From Streptomyces puniciscabiei (lineage in GTDB: Bacteria > Actinomycetota > Actinomycetes > Streptomycetales > Streptomycetaceae), in contig NZ_VFNX01000001.1 in the NCBI RefSeq assembly GCF_006715785.1, positions 1,936,501 to 2,000,500 on the forward strand: a DNA stretch of 64,000 nucleotides, given 5' to 3'. Under the pieces are notes generated by a model. The model was not told the origin of the DNA and searched no databases. It saw only the letters and a list, made by a program, of their open reading frames with translations. A program made the position numbers and the translations under genes. Below, one piece after another: positions 56,501 to 63,945 of the stretch (within the stretch, counting starts at the first letter, position 1; every line of letters starts with the position of its first letter).

Positions 56501-59045
56501 CGCCGGTGTGCGGAAGACAGATGACCGGCAGCCGGGTCGCCGGGCCGGCGGGGGTCGTCGCGCTGATGACATCAGCCAGCTCCGCGGCATGGTCCCGGGC
56601 GAAGTAGTGACCGCCTCCCTCGACAAGGTCGAGCCGCACCGTGTCGGCGAACACCGACCAGCCGCGGTAGCCGTGTTCCGGATCCGGGGTGACCGGATCG
56701 GCGGTGCCGAGCACGCAGTGCAGCGGGGCGCGCAGCCGTGACCCCGGCGCGCTGTGCGCTGCGGCCTGGAACCTCGTCGCGCCCTCCATGTCGTGCCGTA
56801 CCGCGGCGAGCACCTGCTCGCGATCGGCGTCGTCGAGCGGGCCGTCGAAGCCGCCGATGGCCTTGATGTAGCTGTAGAAATCGTCGCCGGAGCTGTCGGT
56901 GACGCGGGCCAGATTCACTTCGGCGTCCGGGTCGGTCAGGCTGGCACCGACATGGACGGCGCGCAGGTCGGCGCCCCGGGCCTCGAGTTCGCGGGCCACC
57001 GCCACCGCGAGGGACGCGCCCGCGCAGTGCCCGTAGACCATGACGGCTCCGGTCACGCGCTCCTGGACCTCGCCGACCAGTCGCGAGACGGCCGTGTCGA
57101 AGTCCAGGAAGTCACCGGCGTCGCCTTCATGTCCGGGCAGACTCGCCGCCCACAGCCGGAACCGCGGCGGCAGGGCGTCCGCGAGCGGCTGGTAGGCGGT
57201 CGCGGCCCCACCGGCGTAGGGAATCGCGATGACGGTGATGTCGGCCTCGGAGTCGTCGCTGGTGAGTGGCCAGAGCAGCTGGTCGGTCGACGGCCGTGCC
57301 CCATCGGCCAGATAGGCGGCGAGCGCGGCGGCGGTCCGGTGGCGGAACAGCGCGGCAAGCGGCACGTCGCCACCGAGCAGCCGGCGTACCTTGAGCGCGG
57401 CGAAGGAGTTGCCGCCCAGGTCGAAGAAGTCGCTGTGCGGCTGCACGTCGTCCGTGCCCAGGACTTCCTGCCAGGCGTGGCGAACTCGCTCCAGCATCTC
57501 CGGGGCCGTGGAGGAGACGGCCTCCGGCGCCTTCTTCTCGACGGCCTCCAGCTCCGGGGCGGCGGCCGACGCGGCCGTGGTCACCCGGGCCGGGGGGCGC
57601 GGCGGCTCGGGCAGCAGGAGGTCCTCGATCCCCAGATCCGGGTCGGCCGCCACCGCGTCGGCCACCCGCGCGTAGAACGCGGCGAGCCGATCGGCGGACG
57701 CCGGGGCGAACAGATCCCGGGCGTAGACGAGGTCCAGTACGAGCGCTCCCGCGTCGGCGCGCACCATGAAGTTGAGGTCGAACTTGGCGGCCCTCAGCTC
57801 CGGGACGAGCCCCTCCGCAGTCAGTCCGTCGTAGGCCGGCAGCTTTTGGTACGCGGTGGACTCGCCGTCCGACTCCTCGAGCTGGACGTGAACCCGGATC
57901 AGCGGCATCCGGGTACCGGACCGCTCCGTCCGCAGGGCGTCGACGAGCAGTCCGAACGGCAGCGCGCTGCCCTCGTAGTCGGCGATCAGGTCGCGCCGCG
58001 TACGCGCGAGCAGCTGCCGGAACGTCGGGTTTCCCGAGAGGTCGGCACGGACCGGGAACGCGTTGGTGAACAGCCCGATCAGGTGGCGCAGTTCAGGCTG
58101 CTCACGCTGGGCGACGGTGGAGCCGAACAGCAGGTCGCGCTGCCCCGTGTAGCGGGTGAGCAGCACACCGAGCAGCGCGGCGACGGTCATGAACCGGGAC
58201 GCGCCCTCTCCCCGGGCGATCTCGTCGAGGCGGTCCACGGTGGGCTGGGGAATCGTCGCCCGGCACAGGTCGCCCTCGGCCGTCTGTGCCGGACCGGCGG
58301 GGCGGTCGGTCGGCAGCGTCATCTCCGCGCCATCGAGCCGGGTACGCCAGTAGCCGGTCAGACGGTCCAGTTCCGCCGCGTCGAGCCGGTCTCGTTGCCA
58401 GCAGGCGAAGTCCGCGTACTGGACGGGGAGCGGGGGCAGCGCCGAAGGGACGCCGCGCAGCGCCGAGTTGTAGCGGTCCGCCAGTTCGGCGTGCAGGAGC
58501 GGTACGGACCAACCGTCGCAGGCGATGTGATGCACGGTGAGCAGGAGCAGGTGCGCCTCCGGGCCGAGCCGGAGCAGCTCCGCCCGCAGGAGAGGACCGG
58601 CACCCAGGTCGAACCGGGCCGCCTGCGACGCGGCGACCCGCCGGGAGACCTCGCCGTCAGCCGCGCCGGTCAGGTCGAGGACCGGCAGCGGCACCGGAGC
58701 GGGCGCGCCGACGACCTGGTACAGCACGCCGTCCTGCTCGGTGAACGTGGTGCGCAGCGCCTCGTGCCGCTCGACCACCCCGGTCAGCGCGCTGCGCAGC
58801 GCGTCGGTGTCGAGGCGGCCGCGCAGCGACACGGGCAGCGGCACGTTGTACGCGGACGAGCCCTGCTCCAGCTCGGTGACCATCCACAGCCCGGCCTGCG
58901 CGTAGGAGGCGGGGACGAGCGCCCCGGCCGGGTTCCGCCGAGGAATGCCGGTCTGCCGGCTCACCCGGCGCTCTGCGAGAGCCTCCAGCAGCCGAGCACG
59001 TTCCGGTGATCGGGCCGGCGACCCTGGGCGAGGGGCGATCGTCAC
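53529..59045 (-). CDS. NRPS4: C-PCP-TE-TE-A-PCP with two cysteine thioesterases
   Basis: 1838 aa. The condensation domain (about 40 to 480) has HHIACDGWS at 172 to 180. The first PCP (GGNSFAA, near 548) has no A domain of its own. Two thioesterase domains follow: TE1 with GHCAGAS (Cys674), Asp in GTADPVT and His in GGGHYFA; TE2 with GHCLGGT (Cys912), Asp in GAADGLVS and His in GGHMYLA. Both nucleophiles are Cys instead of Ser. A piece resembling the C-terminal half of a C domain (about 1080 to 1220) leads into an A domain whose code I read as D-M-W-N-T-G-L-V-H-K, close to threonine. A final PCP (AGGNSLI, near 1795) ends the protein. The GTG start follows AGGAG. It probably finishes and releases the product. 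Confidence 0.93.
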   Translation of the reverse strand: MTIAPRPGSPARSPERARLLEALAERRVSRQTGIPRRNPAGALVPASYAQAGLWMVTELEQGSSAYNVPLPVSLRGRLDTDALRSALTGVVERHEALRTTFTEQDGVLYQVVGAPAPVPLPVLDLTGAADGEVSRRVAASQAARFDLGAGPLLRAELLRLGPEAHLLLLTVHHIACDGWSVPLLHAELADRYNSALRGVPSALPPLPVQYADFACWQRDRLDAAELDRLTGYWRTRLDGAEMTLPTDRPAGPAQTAEGDLCRATIPQPTVDRLDEIARGEGASRFMTVAALLGVLLTRYTGQRDLLFGSTVAQREQPELRHLIGLFTNAFPVRADLSGNPTFRQLLARTRRDLIADYEGSALPFGLLVDALRTERSGTRMPLIRVHVQLEESDGESTAYQKLPAYDGLTAEGLVPELRAAKFDLNFMVRADAGALVLDLVYARDLFAPASADRLAAFYARVADAVAADPDLGIEDLLLPEPPRPPARVTTAASAAAPELEAVEKKAPEAVSSTAPEMLERVRHAWQEVLGTDDVQPHSDFFDLGGNSFAALKVRRLLGGDVPLAALFRHRTAAALAAYLADGARPSTDQLLWPLTSDDSEADITVIAIPYAGGAATAYQPLADALPPRFRLWAASLPGHEGDAGDFLDFDTAVSRLVGEVQERVTGAVMVYGHCAGASLAVAVARELEARGADLRAVHVGASLTDPDAEVNLARVTDSSGDDFYSYIKAIGGFDGPLDDADREQVLAAVRHDMEGATRFQAAAHSAPGSRLRAPLHCVLGTADPVTPDPEHGYRGWSVFADTVRLDLVEGGGHYFARDHAAELADVISATTPAGPATRLPVICLPHTGAGASFFRPWQVHGDVEIIAPDLAGHDKRFGEPPHRTVAAAAADLLPRVLAALDGRDEAVLVGHCLGGTVAFELAELLLGHGVRLRHLIISGTPGPTVPRHRRTTGLPDREFLARLEELAGYAHPALADAEMAALLLPVLRADQEMYENYRRTSVTPLDVPITVLRGAADGLVSAADSARWQEATTLPLRYIEVAGGHMYLADDAGPVLELIEWLADGVEDRIGALLAATYPRPDWGLLDSDEPAGPSSHDLGSVPRHCVLAAAAVVLGRYHGLSVTVLAVRESATAERPALVAFPTDPATPVADLLAVAEDALEGTWPRFGPLLAGTLGDGVPIVEVRFHQAADAGFPLTLTVGTGLTTAVRGDLISPRAAEQFGRAVAHVATQLFAGDGELARLELLDAAGRSRVRRLGTACEAPAEHRTIDELVAARAAERPDATAITDRHTRLSYAGLDKAANRVARALQELGVEHGDRVGVCMARGWELVVVLLGVLRAGAAYLPMEPDNPPERLARMVGAATPRLVVAASADFPAGPYRTVSPALLATTAERQPPTPPARAGEASDVAYVICTSGSTGTPKPVAVAHRSVTALIGGTGTEFGFAASDVWAFFHSVAFDMSVWEIWGALTTGGRLVVVPRRVTRTPDELHRLLAQEQVTVLNQTPTAFGMLIDADRDASPGLAVRLVTFGGEPLDTRALLPWFRRHPPGVCRLVNLYGITETTVHSTWITVTPEIAETASRSVGVPLPGESLTIRDRVGRLLPLGVPGEIHVGGVGVALGYLGLSDLTAERFGVDPDGTRVYRSGDYGRMLPDGTVEHLGRLDDQVKLRGYRIELGEVRAALLAADGVTAAAVVVGGTPDAARLDAYVVPAGVDPLTTRRQLRALLPEYMVPATITALDALPLTVNGKLDRAGLPRPGLVPASDVPAASEGLLIEIWEQLTGLRVRGDDNVFDAGGNSLIISRFVAELHARGLARPTVGDVYRLATLRGLAGSLRG

Positions 59046-59092
59046 CTGTTCTCCTTGGACTCGGCAAGTCTCCCAAGACCGTAGAGAGGTGC

Positions 59093-59108
59093 GGTTAGCC
59101 CGAGGTTA
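59093..59108 (-). promoter_or_regulatory. SARP box and promoter for NRPS4
   Basis: On the minus strand TAACC-N6-TAACC with 11-bp period, then TACGGT (plus 59078-59083) 9 bp later as -10. The NRPS4 GTG lies about 35 bp beyond. The box overlaps the stop codon of the AlkZ-like gene. Confidence 0.65.
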
Positions 59109-60197
59109 TGCAGCGAGAAAGCGGGAGATGTCGCGGAGCTCCCCGTCGAGGGCCTCTATGCCGACGCCGCCCAGATCGGCGTCGAACGGCTCCAGGGCGA
59201 TGCCACGTGTCCGGTCCCGGCGCCAGACTCCGCGGACCAGACCGTCCACCACGATGGTGGGGCTGATCTGACCGCCGCCCGGCCAGACCTTGCGCTCGTG
59301 CTCGGGCTCGACGGACATCCGGCGATCCGTGAACCCCACCAGATAGTTGTCGTAGGCCGGCAGCAACCGGACGTCGCCGGTCGGCTCCGGGCAGGGCGCT
59401 GCGTCCGCCGGCAGAGCGTACTCGTCCAGACCTCCGACGCGGCACGGTTCGATCAGACCGCCCTCGAGCAGTTCCTTCCACACGGAGCGCACAGCAGGCA
59501 GCCCGAGCCCCGACCACGTGGCGAAGTCGGCCACCGTCGCCGGCCCGTGCGCCGCCAGGTACCTGAGCAGCAGCTCTCTGACCGCATCCGCCCCGGAAGG
59601 TCCGGCGGATGCAGGCAGCCAGTCCTTCGCGAGCACGTAGGTGGCGCAGCCGTCCTCCCTGACCGGACCAAAACAAACAACCCCGAGCAGAGCGGATCGG
59701 CGGACGAGGTGGAACGGCACCTGCCCAGAGGCGTCGAGGCCCTCCTCCTTCATCCGCACCGCGAGCTCGTCCCGGGTCAGGGGGCCGCCGGCAAGAGCCT
59801 CGGTGATCACCCGCTCCCCCAGTGCCAGCTCGGCCGCCCCGAGCCCCAGCTCCCGATACCGGCGCTCGCTGCGACGCAGCAGCTGCGGAGCGAGCAGTTC
59901 ACGGAGCCAGCCCGCGTCGGCGGCCGGGACGATGTACAGCGTGCCGCGCATGAACCAGCCCCGGACCAGACTGCGTTCGGCACCGAGCGCCCGGAACACG
60001 TCCGCCTCGGTCAGCCCGGAGCCGCGCGCCCTGACTCCCAGCGCGGCCGCCCTCAGATCCTGCGCCTGCACCGCCAGGCACCGCTCCAGCACGGCGGACG
60101 CGGACGTCGCGCGCAGGTCGCCGCTTACGCCCTGCGACCATGCTCGGAGCAGTCTGGCCTGAGACGGGCCGAGCTCCCGCACGTTCATCCCCCTCAT
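59106..60197 (-). CDS. AlkZ-family winged-helix protein (HTH_42), possible DNA glycosylase for self-resistance
   Basis: About 363 aa of the winged helix DNA-binding (HTH_42) family, which includes AlkZ from the azinomycin cluster and YcaQ. The catalytic QxQ motif is present as Q44-A-Q46 in LAVQAQDLRAA. Other family segments are RGWFMRGTLYIVPA, GLLPAVRSVWKEL-like sequence and RLLPAYDNYLVGF. AlkZ-type enzymes remove bulky alkylated bases and often protect producers of DNA-damaging compounds. Here the role is inferred. The ATG at 60197 has GGGGGAA upstream; the ATG at 60188 is an alternative. It is probably the last gene of the cluster on this side. Confidence 0.88.
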   Translation of the reverse strand: MRGMNVRELGPSQARLLRAWSQGVSGDLRATSASAVLERCLAVQAQDLRAAALGVRARGSGLTEADVFRALGAERSLVRGWFMRGTLYIVPAADAGWLRELLAPQLLRRSERRYRELGLGAAELALGERVITEALAGGPLTRDELAVRMKEEGLDASGQVPFHLVRRSALLGVVCFGPVREDGCATYVLAKDWLPASAGPSGADAVRELLLRYLAAHGPATVADFATWSGLGLPAVRSVWKELLEGGLIEPCRVGGLDEYALPADAAPCPEPTGDVRLLPAYDNYLVGFTDRRMSVEPEHERKVWPGGGQISPTIVVDGLVRGVWRRDRTRGIALEPFDADLGGVGIEALDGELRDISRFLAA

Positions 60198-61008
60198 CGT
60201 TCCCCCAGCGCTGCCGCCGGTTCCCGAACCGTAGCCGATGGCCGTCTCCCACGAACAGTGAACGGGTCCAACCCCGGTCGCCGGACCTCGGGTTGCAGCC
60301 CTGACCAGGGCACGAGGCGAATTCCGGTGATGCTCCTGGCCGGGGCGTTCCGTCATGTCGTGCGTCAGTTCCAGGGCCCTGTCACCGTCGCGAACCAGGA
60401 GCGTGGTGATCTGGGCCTGCTGCCCGACCGGACCGGCGAGCATCGTGCGCGTCAGCGCCTCGTCGCCGAACCTCCGTGCCACCTCGAGCGGCTTGTGCGG
60501 ATCACCGGCCGGTCCCACCACCTCTACAGGTATCTCCTGATCGCTGATGCTGACGGTCCACGAGGCGCACTGGGCGTACACCTGTCGCATGTCAGCCATC
60601 CAGCTCACGGCGGCCCCGGCCACCCGCCCTGACCAGCAGGCGCTCAAGGTCCCCGGACGGGTGGTCGTTGACGAAGCCTCAGGTGTGCTCACCGCCTACG
60701 AATCCGTACGCCTCCGCGACCTGGAAACCAGCAGACCGGCGTCGACCGTCGCCTGACGGTCAAGAGCACAGACTGCCGACCATCTCGCCGCCGACGTGTC
60801 ATGAATTAAGGCTCTGTCCCATTGGCTGGACAGACCCGATTCATGCGGAGTCGCGACCGTCCAGAAACTTATGAACAACGGGCATAAGTTTCCACGCGGC
60901 CCTCGATAAGCACTCTTGATCGGCACTTCTCCGAAATCACTGGGCGGGGCAATGCATTCATGGTTGAGTGCTGGCAGCAACTCGACGAACCAAGGAAAGG
61001 AAGCAGTC
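60198..61008. other. Intergenic region at the right border of the cluster
   Basis: About 810 bp without a gene I can support. On the minus strand the AlkZ frame stays open to about 60690, and the stretch 60370 to 60600 reads somewhat protein-like, so a decayed gene is possible. From about 60760 the DNA becomes AT-richer, contains a perfect inverted repeat at 60864-60892, and must hold the promoter of the small secreted protein. Confidence 0.4.
60864..60892. repeat. Perfect 10-bp inverted repeat with 9-nt loop
   Basis: GAAACTTATG and CATAAGTTTC flank a 9-nt spacer (60874-60882). It lies 117 bp upstream of the secreted-protein start. It could be an operator or a transcript hairpin; no T-run follows, so it is not a typical terminator. 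Confidence 0.6.
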
Positions 61009-61404
61009 ATGTTTTCCAGGAAATGGATTGCCCGAGCGGTGGCAGTATGTGCGCCAGTAGCCTTCATGGCCGGCCTCTCCAATCCGGCGTACGCAACTGG
61101 CGACGACAAGGTCAACCTCGTCATGGACGGTCACACGGTCGGAAGCGTCGCCTACAAGGACTACGGCGACAAGTTCACTCTTTGCGACACCTATGCCGAC
61201 GGTCATGGCGTCACGGGTGATATCTACATGTACTACGCCGGCCTGAATACCTGGCACAAGGAGAAGGAGTGGGGCGTGGGCGGCTCCGGCAACTGCAGCA
61301 CCATCAGTTATGACATCCTGCAAAATCAGCGGTACTGGGTGACAATCCATCGGAATGGCAGCGATAAACTCGCGAGCTTCGAAGTTTATGGATCTGGTGA
61401 ATAG
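61009..61404 (+). CDS. Small secreted protein, unknown function
   Basis: 131 aa. The start ATG at 61009 has AAGGAAAGGAAG close upstream. A Sec signal peptide (basic MFSRKWIAR, hydrophobic core, cleavage after NPAYA near residue 29) leads to a mature protein of about 100 residues. That protein is rich in Gly, Tyr, Asp and Lys, with two Cys (in LCDTY and GNCST) that could form one disulfide. I recognise no family; the pattern of beta-prone segments suggests a small beta-sandwich or inhibitor-like fold. Its codon use is less GC-biased than its neighbours, hinting at horizontal origin. Confidence 0.8.
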   Translation: MFSRKWIARAVAVCAPVAFMAGLSNPAYATGDDKVNLVMDGHTVGSVAYKDYGDKFTLCDTYADGHGVTGDIYMYYAGLNTWHKEKEWGVGGSGNCSTISYDILQNQRYWVTIHRNGSDKLASFEVYGSGE

Positions 61405-61428
61405 TCGCTGACGGCATCTCACCGAACG

Positions 61429-61457
61429 AGCCCCCATTCAATGATTGAGTGGGGGCT
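61429..61457. terminator. Hairpin after the secreted-protein gene
   Basis: AGCCCCCATTCAA-TGA-TTGAGTGGGGGCT forms a 13-bp stem with one T-G pair and a 3-nt loop, 25 bp after the stop codon. It is likely the terminator, although no long T-run follows. It lies between the convergent secreted-protein gene and the LysR remnant. Confidence 0.75.
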
Positions 61458-61526
61458 GTCGGTGTACATGTGAACGTGGCGCTGGCGAGTTTTTGCAGCT
61501 GGAACTTGAGGTGAGGGTCGCCCGGA

Positions 61527-62040
61527 TCATGGCGCCCGGTTCATGGTCGGTTTCGGTTTCGGGTTCACGGGCGGTGGCGTACTGGTGTGGCCGATCTCGG
61601 CGAACGGGTAGCCGTCCAGCGCTTGGCGGAAGGCCTTCTTCACGATCGCGGGGACACCTGAGGTTGTTGCTCCCGCGGGAAGCGCCATCATCACCGGGAT
61701 GGGATCCGGTGGGGAGGGGAGCCCAAGCTTCGCCGCCCGCGGCAGCCCCCACAAGTCGTCACCGTTGGCAACGAGGCAGGCCAGCCCCAGCCCGGCCTTG
61801 ACCGCTGCACGCAGCCCAACGAATTCAGCTCCCTCATACGAGATGCGCCAAGAGATGCCGGATGCGTCAAGGGCGTCCACCAGCCGGCCACGCAGGATGC
61901 AGGGCTCAGTGAAGAGCGCCAATGGCAGTCCAGCCTCCGTACCGTGGACCGGCTGCCCGAACCACGCCATCCGTATACGACCGAGTTCTTCCTCTGCGGC
62001 GACCGTCTCCGAGGTTTGCCGTCGAAACAGCAGGGCTAAG
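61527..62040 (-). pseudogene. 3' half of a LysR regulator gene interrupted by an IS
   Basis: This segment encodes the C-terminal half of a LysR effector-binding domain: ETVAAEEELGRIRMAWFGQP, LALFTEPCILRGRLVDAL and GLRAAVKAGLGLACLV. The 5' half lies at 63513-63945 on the other side of the insertion. Joining the halves and removing one 5-bp target copy gives a continuous 314-codon frame (313 aa), the normal LysR length, with GQLDL-ALLFRR across the junction. The frame can be read further upstream into the insertion but that part is not LysR. Confidence 0.9.
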
Positions 62041-62052
62041 ACGTCGTTTCTT
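62041..62052. repeat. Left terminal inverted repeat of the IS
   Basis: ACGTCGTTTCTT; pairs with the right end at 63501-63512 with one mismatch. CTAAG at 62036-62040 immediately outside is one copy of the target duplication. Confidence 0.85.
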
Positions 62053-62122
62053 ATGGCTATCGGCAGGCAGTAGGCGGATGTGACCGGAGCGATGTCAGAG
62101 TCTGCGGTTAGGGTTCGCGTCC

Positions 62123-62638
62123 ATGGGCATCCACTGCGAGTACGTCCGTCTCTCCCCTGCTGAGCTGCAGCGGTCGTTGAGCGATCCGTCCTGGGCGCAG
62201 GAACACATCGACGAGCTGGGTGATGCCTGGGCCGAAGAGGACCCGCTTCCACCCGAGAAGGCGCCCTACTTCAGCATCGAGAAGTCGTGGCACAAGCTGC
62301 ACTACCTCATTGCCGCCCACGGTGGCATGCCGGTCGATGTCATCCACGGAGGGGCTGAGCTTCCGTTGGAGGACGACATGGACTTCGGCCCCGCCAGGTA
62401 TTTGAGCCCCGAGGACGTCGCCCGGGCCAGCGGCTGCCTCGCCACCACACCGTTTGACGAGTTGGCCCGACACTACGACTTGGCGGCCATGCGCAGCGCC
62501 GAGATCTACCCCCTGCCGGAATCCGAAACCGAGGTCCCCTCGGACCTGGACACCCTGCAGCACCGCTACGAGGAGCTGACCCGGTTCTTGTCCGCTGCCG
62601 CCACCGCAGGCGATGGCGTAGTCCTCATGCTGGTCTGA
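62123..62638 (+). CDS. DUF1877 (YfbM) family protein, IS passenger gene
   Basis: 171 aa, start MGIHCEYVRLSPAELQRSL. Family features are DELGDAWAEEDPLPPEKAPYFSIEKSWHKLHYLI, the segment VIHGGAELPLEDDMDFGPARYLSPEDVA, and a helical C-terminus. DUF1877 proteins are small, soluble and of unknown function. The gene sits inside the borders of the IS, opposite to the transposase, so it appears to travel with it. Its frame and codon use look intact. Confidence 0.85.
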   Translation: MGIHCEYVRLSPAELQRSLSDPSWAQEHIDELGDAWAEEDPLPPEKAPYFSIEKSWHKLHYLIAAHGGMPVDVIHGGAELPLEDDMDFGPARYLSPEDVARASGCLATTPFDELARHYDLAAMRSAEIYPLPESETEVPSDLDTLQHRYEELTRFLSAAATAGDGVVLMLV

Positions 62639-62664
62639 CGCGGCTCCCAGCCTGTCTGCTCGGA

Positions 62665-63473
62665 TCATCTGTCCAGACGGCGTTGGCAGATGAGGGCTGC
62701 GGCTATGCCGACGAAGGCGAGGAAGTGCTCGGCCTTGCGTTCGTAGCGGCGGTGCAGGCGGCGGCATCCGGCCAGCCAGGAAACCGTCCTCTCGACCACC
62801 CAGCGGTGGCGGCCCAGCCGTGTGGAGGACTCGATGCCCTTGCGCGCGATGCGGTGACGGATGCCTCGCTTGCGGAGCCATCGGCGCAGGTGGTCGTAGT
62901 CGTATCCCTTGTCGCCATGGAGCTTGGCCGGTCGCCGGCGGCGCGGGCCGCGCCGGGAGCGGATGGGCGGTATCCCACGCACGAGCGGTTCCAGGCCGAG
63001 GCTGTCGTGCATGTTGGCGCCGGAGATGCCCAGTGACAGGGGCAGACCGTTCCGGTCGGTGATCAGGTGGATTTTCGATCCGCTCTTGCCGCGGTCGGTC
63101 GGATTCGGTCCGGTCAGTGGCCCCCTTTTGCCGCCCGGACACTGACAGAGTCGATCGCGCACCGCGACCAGTCCAGTTCACCGCGGGCGCCGAGTTCGTC
63201 GAGGACGACCCGGTGGAGACGAGCCCACACCCTGGCCCGGCTCCACTGGGCGAAGCGCCGGTAGACCGTGGGCCAGGCCGGACCGAACACGGGCGGCAGT
63301 TGACGCCAAGTGCAGCCCGAGGTGGCTACAAAGATGATCGCCGCCAGAGTCTCTCGGTCACCTGCCCGCCGTCGACCCCCGCCCTGCGGACGCTTCACCT
63401 CAGTCGGTGGGACCACCCGCCGGAACAGGACCCACAACTCATCCGGCACCAACCGCTCAACCAGATCCGTCAT
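62665..63473 (-). CDS. IS5-family DDE transposase read through a -1 frameshift
   Basis: Two overlapping frames. The first (63473 to about 63117) has the N-terminal region TDLVERLVPDELW, the segment ATSGCTWRQLPPVFGPAWPTVYRRFAQW, and the first catalytic Asp in CAIDSVSVRAAKGG. The second (to 62665) has the second Asp in LHGDKGYDYDHLR and the Glu in RHRWVVERTVSWL. On the minus strand they are joined at AAAAGGGGG (plus 63121-63129), where a -1 slip makes one protein of about 270 aa, as in many IS5-family elements. All three catalytic residues are present, so the enzyme may be active. Confidence 0.9.
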
Positions 63474-63500
63474 GCACGGTTCAACGAGCGACCACACCAA

Positions 63501-63512
63501 AAGAAACGACCT
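63501..63512. repeat. Right terminal inverted repeat of the IS
   Basis: AAGAAACGACCT; pairs with the left end at 62041-62052. CTAAG at 63513-63517 is the second copy of the target duplication. Confidence 0.85.
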
Positions 63513-63945
63513 CTAAGTCAAGCTGCCCTGTGGTGACTTGACCGGCCAGCGACTCGCTGTGCCCGGTTCGCACGCTCACTTGGGCTTCAGGCAGGCTCGC
63601 TGATAGCAGCCGCAGGAACTCTGGTAGCACTTCGGCGAGTTGGTCCACTACGCCGATCGAAAGTCTGGTCGTGCCCGTTCTCGGCATCAAGCGGTCGACT
63701 ACCTCGTCGTTGAGGGCCACAACGCGGCGTGCGTAGCCGAGCAGCTCCTCGCCCCGTTCGCTGAGCTGAAGGTTATGCCCGGTGGACGTAAAGACGGGTC
63801 CCTGGATGAAGCTCTCCAGCTGACGGATCTGTTGGCTGACAGCAGGCTGGGTGATGTGCAGGATCGCTGCAGCCCTCCGGAATCCACCGCATTCCACCAC
63901 GGTCACCAGGGTTCGCAACCGAGTAATTTGCAGATCGTGGTACAT
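63513..63945 (-). pseudogene. 5' half of the LysR regulator gene interrupted by the IS
   Basis: It encodes the LysR helix-turn-helix (VVECGGFRRAAAILHITQPAVSQQIRQLE) and the first part of the effector domain (RLSIGVVDQLAEVLPEFLRLL, ending GQLDL). The ATG at 63945 follows GAGGGGGGAC. After the insertion the frame continues for about ten IS-derived codons and stops. A truncated DNA-binding protein could still be made, but the effector domain is lost. Confidence 0.9.

Larger units (their letters stand above)
62041..63512. mobile_element. IS5-type insertion element, 1472 bp, with a passenger gene
   Basis: The element is bounded by terminal inverted repeats ACGTCGTTTCTT (62041-62052) and AAGAAACGACCT (63501-63512), 11 of 12 matching. 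It is flanked by a 5-bp direct repeat CTAAG (62036-62040 and 63513-63517). It carries a two-frame DDE transposase on the minus strand and a DUF1877 gene on the plus strand. Precise removal restores an intact LysR gene, which confirms the borders. The near-identity of the ends and the intact transposase suggest a recent insertion. Confidence 0.9.

Noticed and set aside
60198..60692. N-terminal extension of the AlkZ-like protein to 60692
   Set aside because: HTH_42 proteins start near the residues encoded at 60197, where a ribosome-binding site is present; the upstream stretch has no family similarity.
61527..62252. A complete 241-aa protein on the minus strand
   Set aside because: Its first 70 codons lie inside the IS and are not LysR-like; the rest is the C-terminal half of the disrupted LysR gene.
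62665..63500. Two separate transposase genes
   Set aside because: The catalytic Asp-Asp-Glu residues are split between the frames and a slippery AAAAGGGGG joins them, so they are one frameshifted transposase.
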